The position numbers were made by a program, and so were the translations under genes. From an uncultured Collinsella sp. (lineage in GTDB: Bacteria > Actinomycetota > Coriobacteriia > Coriobacteriales > Coriobacteriaceae), in assembly GCA_902464035.1 (NCBI GenBank), contig CABQHT010000002.1, positions 1-64,000 of the forward strand: a stretch of DNA of 64,000 bases, given 5' to 3'. The notes below the pieces were generated by a model that was given only the letters and a program-made list of their open reading frames with translations, made no database searches and had not been told where the DNA came from. This document shows positions 58,644 to 64,000 of this stretch, in pieces. How positions within the stretch are numbered: the first letter of the stretch is position 1; each line of letters begins with the position of its first letter.

Positions 58644-60092
58644 TTAGGCTTTGGCGGCAGCAGCGTCTTCGTCGAGCTGCTCCTTGGTAAAGCCAAAGAA
58701 GTAGGCGATGGCAGCGGCGGCAACAAATGCAGTGCCCGATGCAACGCAGCCCCATACGAGATTAGCAGTTCCGCCTGCAACATAACCTGTAATACCAAGG
58801 ATATTAGTTGCGCCCAAAACATACGTGGTCACATTAGTGATAGCCGCGATCAGGCCGCCGATAGCGCCGCCCGCGACCATGGCACCCAGGCAGCGAGTAT
58901 ACTTAAAGCCGCAGCCATACAGCGCGGGCTCCGTCACGCCGCCGACGATGCCGGAAAGCGAAAAGCCGAGCATAGCGCCCTTCTCGTCGGTTTCCTTAAG
59001 GCGCAGGAAGGCGCCGAAGGCCATGCCCCACGTGGCGAACTGAGCGATACCGCCAGCGACCATAACGCAAGAGTCAGAGCCGAGCGTGAGCAGCTGAACA
59101 ATGCCAAGGGTAATCAGTACCTGGTGCATACCGGTCATGACCAGGAACTCCCAGAGTGCGGCAATGGCAACAAGCGAGATGATCGTAAGGATACCGCCGG
59201 AATTGCCAAGACCGAACATGAAGTTGCCAATCACGCTGCCCAAGATAGAGCCAATCGGAGCCAGAACGCACAGGGAAACGGGGACCATGACGGCCAGGGT
59301 GCACACGGGCACAAAGACCGTCGAGAGCATATCGGGAATGACCTTTTTCATGAACTTCTCGACGACCATGAGCACCGGCATGGAGAGCACCATGGGAAGC
59401 ACGGTTGCAGAGTAGTTGTTGAGCTGAGCCGGGAGCACGCCATACACCATCGTGGTTGTGGCGCCCGAATCCGCGGCGGCGTTGACCAGCGTCATAAACT
59501 CAGGAGCGATAAGCACACCGCCGAGCATCATGCCGAGCGGCTGGCTGCAACCAAGCTGCTTGGCGGCAGCCCAACCCAGATAAATGGGCAGGAAGTAATA
59601 GCCCGCGTTGTAAATCCAGTTGTAGAAGAAATTGTAGATGTCGGAGTCTGCAGACCAAATGCCCAGCATGCCGTCGCCGCAGAGCACAGCGATGGTGCGG
59701 AACATGGCAGCACCCATGATGATGGGAATTGTCATGACCATGGTCTTGGACAGATAGTTAAGCGTCTTCTTGCCCGCACTCTTAAGCGTCAGCGGCTCCT
59801 TGGCGGCATCGTCAAGGTTCTCGTCAATGGAGCCCTCGCCCTTAACGCCCAGCGCAATGGCAGCCTCATAAACCTTCGGCACGTTCTGACCAATAATCAC
59901 CTGGTACTGGCCACCAGACCACTGGGCGCCCAACACGCCCTTGATCTTCTTTACTTCATCATCATTGGGGATGGACTGATCTTTAAGGTTCAGACGCAGG
60001 CGGGTCATGCAGTGCGTCGCGTTCGTCACATTGGAGGCGCCGCCGACGGCAGCAAGCACGTCCTCGGCAATCTTCTTGTTATCGATGGCCAT
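58644..60092 (-). CDS. PTS EIIBC component, beta-glucoside/trehalose/sucrose family
   Basis: A 482-residue PTS permease. Residues 1-85 are the EIIB domain with phosphorylated Cys28 in NATHCMTRLRLNLKD. The EIIC domain begins near 105 with about ten helices (GWAAAKQLGCSQPLGMMLGGVLIAPE, then GGVTEPALYGCGFKYTRCLG as the substrate-binding motif). There is no EIIA domain, so a separate EIIA, perhaps the glucose-type one, must supply phosphate. The gene lies downstream of the BglG-type antiterminator and of a RAT-like sequence, so it is very likely controlled by sugar-dependent antitermination. The sugar itself (beta-glucoside, trehalose or an amino sugar) is not determinable. Confidence 0.9.
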   Translation of the reverse strand: MAIDNKKIAEDVLAAVGGASNVTNATHCMTRLRLNLKDQSIPNDDEVKKIKGVLGAQWSGGQYQVIIGQNVPKVYEAAIALGVKGEGSIDENLDDAAKEPLTLKSAGKKTLNYLSKTMVMTIPIIMGAAMFRTIAVLCGDGMLGIWSADSDIYNFFYNWIYNAGYYFLPIYLGWAAAKQLGCSQPLGMMLGGVLIAPEFMTLVNAAADSGATTTMVYGVLPAQLNNYSATVLPMVLSMPVLMVVEKFMKKVIPDMLSTVFVPVCTLAVMVPVSLCVLAPIGSILGSVIGNFMFGLGNSGGILTIISLVAIAALWEFLVMTGMHQVLITLGIVQLLTLGSDSCVMVAGGIAQFATWGMAFGAFLRLKETDEKGAMLGFSLSGIVGGVTEPALYGCGFKYTRCLGAMVAGGAIGGLIAAITNVTTYVLGATNILGITGYVAGGTANLVWGCVASGTAFVAAAAIAYFFGFTKEQLDEDAAAAKA

Positions 60093-60233
60093 GTCGAATC
60101 CCTTCTCTTCCAACTAAAGGCCCGTGAGGTTACACGGCGCCAAGTGGCACGCGATTCCGCTCGCGCCTGCGCAGCGCGCGATGCCTGTTGGCAAGAGATT
60201 TGATTGCATGTGATTCCCGGGTGGATCGACATG

Positions 60234-60323
60234 AAAAAAGCCCCGCGCACAACCGACAGAGACCTGATACGGGCCTCGGCAGAATCGGTAGTGCCTCTCG
60301 GAGCTGCGCCGTGAGTAACACCC
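60234..60323 (-). promoter_or_regulatory. RAT-like antiterminator target with following U-tract in the EIIBC leader
   Basis: On the minus strand the sequence from 60323 down to 60287 begins with GGGTGTTACTC and ends with GAGGCACTACC. These two halves match the ends of ribonucleic antiterminator sites bound by BglG/LicT proteins (GGATTGTTACTG...GCAGGCAAAACC), although the middle is longer than usual. A G/C-rich stretch followed by six T (60234-60239) completes a terminator-like region. The rest of the 345-base gap between bglG and EIIBC shows no gene. Confidence 0.55.
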
Positions 60324-60437
60324 AACACACGGCGAGTATATGCGGCAAAAGGCTCTATCGCGGACCAGGTTACCGGCAAACGGTAGCAATTGTCCCGCGA
60401 ACGGTCGTTTCCATAGGCAAACTGCGCTTTGGTGCGC

Positions 60438-61274
60438 TTATTTCTCCAGACTTGCAGGCGCCACGCGATTCACGTGCATGATTAGGTAGACGAGCTCCTC
60501 TTGGGCAAGCGACTCGCCAAACGTCTCCTGAATCAGATCGTCAACGCGGTGAGCGCAACGTGCTGCCGCCGGATATTGCTCTACGAGCACATCATAGAGT
60601 CCGGAGTTCTCGGTATCGATCGGCTCTTTCTTTGCCACGCGGTCGAGCAAATATCGAACATGGGTGGCAAAGCGAGTAAAGGCGAACGACGAACGATCGA
60701 CTGTCACGTCCAGCTCTTCCTGAATAATCGCGACCGTCATGTCGAGCAGGCGTTCCTCCTGCCGTTCGGCCAAAACGCGTTTCTCGCTCGGCTTAACCGC
60801 CGCATTGATGATCGACATGGCAACACCCGCGGCCTCGCTCTGGGGCATGCGGACGGCAAAGGTTTTCTTAATGCCACGAACGGCCAGCTCGCCCAAGCGA
60901 TATTCAATGGGGTGCAACTGTTCCAGATCACGCTCGAGCGGCAACGATACCACCATGTGCTCGTGGGCTCGCTTAATGGCAAACTGAATATGGTCGGCCA
61001 ACGTTATGGGCAGATTAGGACTCAATTCGTACGAGAGCTGCCCGGTTGCGATATCTGCCAGCTGAGCGGAAAACTCCAGCACCTCGGGATCGACCTCATC
61101 GATAAACGCCAGGTACCTTGAATCGATACCGTAAAAGGTGCGGGTGACGACATCCAGGTCGACCTCGTGCGGCATATCGCCAAAGCCGATACCGCGACCC
61201 AGCGCGATAAGCTGACGCCCCGCACCATCTTCGCAGATGGCAGCGTTGTGGTTAATGCGCTGGATAGCCCTCAT
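60438..61274 (-). CDS. BglG/LicT-family PRD-containing transcriptional antiterminator
   Basis: A 278-residue regulator. Residues 1-55 form the RNA-binding CAT domain (MRAIQRINHNAAICEDG, then ALGRGIGFG). Two PRD domains follow, each with histidine-containing segments (ADHIQFAIKRAHEHMVV and CAHRVDDLIQETFG), where PTS-dependent phosphorylation takes place. Unphosphorylated at PRD1 and phosphorylated at PRD2, such proteins bind a RAT hairpin and let RNA polymerase pass the leader terminator. The predicted target lies just downstream, ahead of the EIIBC gene. ATG 61272-61274 has AGGAGCG upstream. Confidence 0.9.
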   Translation of the reverse strand: MRAIQRINHNAAICEDGAGRQLIALGRGIGFGDMPHEVDLDVVTRTFYGIDSRYLAFIDEVDPEVLEFSAQLADIATGQLSYELSPNLPITLADHIQFAIKRAHEHMVVSLPLERDLEQLHPIEYRLGELAVRGIKKTFAVRMPQSEAAGVAMSIINAAVKPSEKRVLAERQEERLLDMTVAIIQEELDVTVDRSSFAFTRFATHVRYLLDRVAKKEPIDTENSGLYDVLVEQYPAAARCAHRVDDLIQETFGESLAQEELVYLIMHVNRVAPASLEK

Positions 61275-61294
61275 GGAATCATCGCTCCTACTAA

Positions 61295-61327
61295 AACGCG
61301 CCGCATAGACCATCTACGCGGCGCGTT
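61295..61327 (-). terminator. 10-bp hairpin after the metallophosphoesterase gene
   Basis: AACGCGCCGC (61295-61304) pairs perfectly with GCGGCGCGTT (61318-61327); on the minus strand it is followed by TTAG. It probably ends the metallophosphoesterase transcript, although the tract of T is short; it also lies in the leader of the antiterminator gene. Confidence 0.6.
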
Positions 61328-61347
61328 CATTCTACCTGCACTTCTAA

Positions 61348-61893
61348 TTACAGTCCAAAGAAGCTCAAGATCTGGTCTCGGCTTACAGGTTTGTAGTCGT
61401 TGGCGTCGAGACCAACATCGTAGCGATAAATAGGGCGCTCGCGGTCTCGGTTGCGCGTGTTGGTGCGGTCTCCTCTACTGTGAATGTGACCGTGCAGCAT
61501 GATGGAGCCGCGCGCTTTACCGTTCCAGCTGAGCATGGGGTAATGGCTCAGAACCAGACGATGTCCCTTGGCATAACCGGGAGCAATCTCCAGGTAATCG
61601 CGCACGTCATCCCAAATTTGCGGTGCGTCCGGATCTTCCCAATCGCCGTCATGGTTGCCCCGTATGAGCGTCACGTTTTGGCAGGCAATACGCTCGCGCA
61701 GGCGCACGGCCTCCGCCATGGGCAAGCGATACGTGAAGTCGCCCAAGATGTAGAGTCGATCGTCCGCAGCCACGCACTCGTTAATGGCGTCAATAACCTT
61801 GCGGTTCATCTCCTCAACCGAGGTAAACGGTCGATCCATATCGTTCAGGATATTCGTGTCGCCCAGGTGCAGGTCGGCGGTAAACCACATCAT
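61348..61893 (-). CDS. Calcineurin-like metallophosphoesterase
   Basis: A 181-residue metallophosphoesterase with the full set of motifs: TADLHLGD, LGDFTYR, GNHDGDW, LSHYPML and HGHIHSRG. The size and pattern fit small phosphodiesterase-like enzymes often annotated as metallophosphatases near DNA-repair or phage genes. Substrate unknown. I chose the ATG at 61891-61893, which has GAGGA eight bases upstream; the ATG at 61906-61908 would add five residues. Two small genes precede it on the same strand. Confidence 0.87.
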   Translation of the reverse strand: MMWFTADLHLGDTNILNDMDRPFTSVEEMNRKVIDAINECVAADDRLYILGDFTYRLPMAEAVRLRERIACQNVTLIRGNHDGDWEDPDAPQIWDDVRDYLEIAPGYAKGHRLVLSHYPMLSWNGKARGSIMLHGHIHSRGDRTNTRNRDRERPIYRYDVGLDANDYKPVSRDQILSFFGL

Positions 61894-61959
61894 CGTCTGT
61901 GTCCTCATTTCGCAACGCGTATAAGACCTGTTTAGTATACAGACGCGACGATGAGACAG

Positions 61960-62151
61960 TCACCCAAAGAGCCCGCCGAACAGACCTCGGCGACGCTTGT
62001 CCTTTTTATTCGAACCTTTACCCCGGGCGTTCTTATCCTTTTGCTTTTTGCGGTCCTGCTCCAACTCATCGTCATCGAGTAGCATATCCCACTCAAACGG
62101 ATCGTCTGTCAGATCGAACAGGTCATCGTCATCAAACACGTGCGCCTCCAT
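61960..62151 (-). CDS. Small acidic-then-basic protein, unknown
   Basis: A 63-residue protein with an acidic first half (DDDDLFDLTDDPFEWDMLLDDDE), a basic middle (RKKQKDKNARGKGSNKKDKRRR) and a GLFGGLFG end. The composition suggests a disordered adaptor or nucleic-acid-associated protein. It starts seven bases after the stop of the Cys-rich 59-residue gene and ends 66 bases before the metallophosphoesterase start, so the three probably form one transcript. No family recognised. Confidence 0.55.
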   Translation of the reverse strand: MEAHVFDDDDLFDLTDDPFEWDMLLDDDELEQDRKKQKDKNARGKGSNKKDKRRRGLFGGLFG

Positions 62152-62157
62152 TACCGA

Positions 62158-62337
62158 TTAGCGAGCATCCACAACGTAGTTGAGAAGCCTACGGGCCCGT
62201 GCGGACACAAATTCATCCTGTCTGCGTCTTTCAATCGTTTGCCGCAACGCTTGCGCGACGGAACGCTTGCAGATAAGATTGGAACACGGATGGCACCCGC
62301 GGCAGCGGGTCTTGCCAACTCCGATACACGTTTTCAT
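62158..62337 (-). CDS. Cys-rich 59-residue protein (zinc-binding candidate)
   Basis: Reading the minus strand from ATG 62335-62337 gives 59 residues ending at TAA 62158-62160. The N-terminal part has five cysteines and one histidine (MKTCIGVG, RCRGCHPCSN, ICKRS), suitable for a zinc site. The rest is basic and helical ([22 protein letters not shown]). Codon use fits the host chromosome. The only weak point is the poor RBS. It is followed by the 63-residue acidic/basic gene after six bases. Not recognised; possibly a small ribosome- or nucleic-acid-binding factor. Confidence 0.55.
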   Translation of the reverse strand: MKTCIGVGKTRCRGCHPCSNLICKRSVAQALRQTIERRRQDEFVSARARRLLNYVVDAR

Positions 62338-62343
62338 CGTGAG

Positions 62344-62379
62344 AAGTGGCCGTCTTCGCTTACGCGGGGGCGGCCACTT
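62344..62379. terminator. 9-bp hairpin downstream of the aldehyde dehydrogenase gene
   Basis: AAGTGGCCG (62344-62352) and CGGCCACTT (62371-62379) form a perfect stem around an 18-base loop. On the plus strand TGTTTAT follows. It probably separates the dehydrogenase transcript from the two small genes, but there is no long T-run on the minus strand. Confidence 0.5.
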
Positions 62380-62403
62380 TGTTTATCCCTATGTCATCTG
62401 ATT

Positions 62404-63783
62404 CTAATGCACAAACATGCGCACGAACTTGTGCTTCCAGCTTGCGTAAGGGGCATAGCGGAACGGCATGTCCAGCCACGTTGTCTTGTTCACGATGCTC
62501 TTCTTGTGGCTAAACGTATCGAAGCTCTCGCGTCCATGGTACTGTCCCATACCGCTCGCCCCCATGCCGCCAAAGCCCATATGGCTCGTGGCCAAATGCA
62601 TAATGGTGTCATTAACACAGCCACCACCAAAGGGCACGTAACGCACAAAGCGCTGCTGAACCTCACGGTCTTGGCTAAAGATATACAGGGCCAGCGGCGT
62701 CGGACGATCCGTAATAAACGTCTCGGCCTCGTCTAGGCTCTCAAACGACAGCACCGGCAAGATGGGGCCGAAAATCTCCTCCTGCATTACGGCGTCCTCA
62801 GGCGCCACGCCGTCCAAAATCGTCGGCTCAATCTTGAGCGACGACTCGCGCGCGGTACCTCCCAGCACAACCTTGTCGGGGTCGATCAGCCCGCGTACGC
62901 GCGCGAAATGCTTGGCGTTGACAATATGACCGTAATTCTCATTGTCGAGCGGATGCTCGCCAAACATGCGGCGGGCCTCCTCCTTGATGAGGTCCAGCAG
63001 CCCGTCGTGCACGCGCGCATCGACCAGCAGGTAGTCGGGCGCCACGCAGGTCTGCCCCACGTTGAGCCATTTACCAAAGGCGATACGGCGTGCCGCGACC
63101 TTCAAGTTAGCCGTCGCATCCACGATGCAGGGACTCTTTCCGCCCAGCTCAAGCGTCACGGGTGTGAGGTTTTTACTTGCACGCTCCATGACGAGCTTGC
63201 CGACCGGAACGCTACCGGTAAAGAAGATCTTGTCCCAGCACTCATCGAGCAACGCTTCGTTTTCGGCACGCCCGCCTTCGACGACCGTCACCAAGCGCGG
63301 ATCAAATGCCTCTTCACAGATTTGCTTGAGCACCGCGCTCGATGCCGGAGCATAGGCACTCGGCTTGATGACCACGGCGTTGCCCGCGGCAAGGGCGCCA
63401 GCGAGCGGCTCGAGCGTCAACAAAAACGGATAGTTCCAGGGGGCCATGATGAGCGCGACGCCATAGGGCACGGCTTGCGTCTTGCACACACTCACAGCGT
63501 TGGCGAGGTCGCACGGGCGCAGGCGCGGGCGGCTCCATCGAGCCACGTGCGCAATCTGATGACGGATCTCGGAAAGCGATGTGCCGATCTCGCACATATA
63601 GGCCTCGTCATGCGACTTACCCAAATCGGTCTTGAGCGCATGGGCAATATCGGCCTCGTGGGCCCGCACCGCATCGCGTAAACTCACGAGCGCACGACGT
63701 CGAGCATCGACATCAAACGTGGCGTGCGTCTTAAAGTAGGCGCGCTGATCGCCGACGATGCGCGCAATTTCCTCGGTGTTCAT
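62404..63783 (-). CDS. Aldehyde dehydrogenase (class 3-like)
   Basis: A 459-residue NAD(P)-dependent aldehyde dehydrogenase. Family text: MAPWNYPFLLTLEPLAGALAAGN near residue 110, FFTGSVPVGKLVMERASKNLTPVTLELGGKSP with the catalytic Glu near 205, and GQTCVAPDY with the catalytic Cys near 245. EEIFGPILPVLSF and FSHKKSIV lie near the C terminus. The hydrophobic, basic end (YAPYASWKHKFVRMFVH) resembles the membrane-associated class 3 group. ATG 63781-63783 follows AGGAGGG. The gene lies eight bases downstream of an iron-containing alcohol dehydrogenase, so alcohol-aldehyde-acid interconversion in one transcript is likely. Confidence 0.92.
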   Translation of the reverse strand: MNTEEIARIVGDQRAYFKTHATFDVDARRRALVSLRDAVRAHEADIAHALKTDLGKSHDEAYMCEIGTSLSEIRHQIAHVARWSRPRLRPCDLANAVSVCKTQAVPYGVALIMAPWNYPFLLTLEPLAGALAAGNAVVIKPSAYAPASSAVLKQICEEAFDPRLVTVVEGGRAENEALLDECWDKIFFTGSVPVGKLVMERASKNLTPVTLELGGKSPCIVDATANLKVAARRIAFGKWLNVGQTCVAPDYLLVDARVHDGLLDLIKEEARRMFGEHPLDNENYGHIVNAKHFARVRGLIDPDKVVLGGTARESSLKIEPTILDGVAPEDAVMQEEIFGPILPVLSFESLDEAETFITDRPTPLALYIFSQDREVQQRFVRYVPFGGGCVNDTIMHLATSHMGFGGMGASGMGQYHGRESFDTFSHKKSIVNKTTWLDMPFRYAPYASWKHKFVRMFVH

Positions 63784-63791
63784 GGACCCTC

Positions 63792-64000
63792 CTAGTTCTC
63801 GCACTCAAACATACCACCCGCGACGACTTCGTACATATGCTCGAGTTCCAAACGGTCCATTAAAAGCGGAACGGGGTACAGGGGATTGGCCTCGGCATCG
63901 GCATGCGCCGCCATCTCAGGAATGTCGGAGCGGCGAATGCCCGTCACATATTTGGGTATGCCCAAGGCGGCGTTCATGCGGTCGACCCAATCGATAAAGG
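63792..64000 (-). CDS. Iron-containing alcohol dehydrogenase, 3' end (runs off right edge)
   Basis: The last 69 codons of a minus-strand gene. The text FIDWVDRMNAALGIPKYV, then IRRSDIPEMAAHADAEANPLYPVPLLM, matches the C-terminal end of iron-dependent alcohol dehydrogenases (butanol dehydrogenase type), where GIP, a late acidic helix and a final xNP motif are conserved. The metal-binding part lies outside the window. It ends eight bases before the aldehyde dehydrogenase start, so the two share a transcript. Confidence 0.8.
   Translation of the reverse strand, partial: FIDWVDRMNAALGIPKYVTGIRRSDIPEMAAHADAEANPLYPVPLLMDRLELEHMYEVVAGGMFECEN

Noticed and set aside
62280..62337. Nested hairpin resembling a small structured RNA
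   Set aside because: The stem is explained by codons of the Cys-rich 59-residue reading frame on the minus strand.
1..64000. CRISPR array
   Set aside because: No series of identical repeats with regular unique spacers; the palindromic arrays at 14.3 and 21.2 kb have irregular, short, alternately oriented units and no cas genes.
1..64000. tRNA or rRNA genes
   Set aside because: No T-arm consensus (GGTTCGAATCC-like) with matching acceptor stem and no rRNA signature was found on either strand.

Overview
This 64 kb window is bacterial chromosome with GC-rich, third-position-biased codon use and strong purine-rich ribosome binding sites. The gene mix is that of an anaerobic gut actinobacterium: electron-transferring-flavoprotein-linked dehydrogenase, fused large PurL, Liv transporter with Tat-type lipoproteins, PTS sugar uptake, and no aerobic respiratory genes. 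I infer class Coriobacteriia, most likely Collinsella. This rests on gene content and style; no marker rRNA is present. Apart from 14.6-21.3 kb and a few intergenic repeats the window looks like ordinary chromosome.

Layout. 0-5.4 kb: 5' part of recJ, a BASS-family transporter, a cutC/DUF4931 pair, and a PadR/DUF1700/DUF4097 operon whose last gene is cut short beside an IS110 transposase remnant. 5.4-11.7 kb: branched-chain amino acid ABC operon with two tandem substrate-binding lipoproteins ahead of livHMGF. 11.9-14.3 kb: homoserine dehydrogenase and a BaiA-like short-chain dehydrogenase. 14.3-21.3 kb: an AT-richer accessory block bounded by two copies of a structured intergenic repeat. It carries a tightly overlapping operon (FHA protein broken at a C9 tract, SPFH/zinc-ribbon protein, four-helix membrane protein, CAP12-type TIR protein, zinc-ribbon/coiled-coil protein) and a divergently placed Fic protein. 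21.3-32.5 kb: cation/proton antiporter, purL, EamA exporter, diguanylate cyclase, KdgT permease, azlCD and an HD hydrolase. 32.5-36.1 kb: an FAD dehydrogenase-EtfB-EtfA operon resembling electron-confurcating lactate dehydrogenase. 36.4-39.7 kb: five small secreted or membrane proteins of unknown function. 39.8-46.2 kb: DUF554 protein and a TerB/BrxD/Lhr-like helicase triad. 46.2-52.8 kb: translation and tRNA genes (Elp3, a Trm9-like methyltransferase, TrmB) around an XRE/DUF4097 pair. 52.9-57.7 kb: a 123-bp palindromic element, a Ski2-like helicase and a DUF2130 protein. 57.8-64 kb: YdjC deacetylase, PTS EIIBC with a BglG-type antiterminator, metallophosphoesterase, two very small genes, aldehyde dehydrogenase and the 3' end of an iron alcohol dehydrogenase.

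The most promising undescribed systems are the five-gene TIR/SPFH/FHA operon at 14.67-19.55 kb and the TerB-BrxD-helicase triad at 40.6-46.2 kb. The first has the look of a regulated nucleotide-sensing or NAD-consuming conflict system with a possible phase switch. The second carries BREX-type ATPase and helicase components without the PglZ/PglX core. Amino acid transport is heavily represented (Liv, AzlCD, with homoserine dehydrogenase nearby), and the dehydrogenase/Etf operon with the aldehyde and alcohol dehydrogenases fits fermentative redox metabolism. All coordinates and starts come from reading the sequence; no database search was run.
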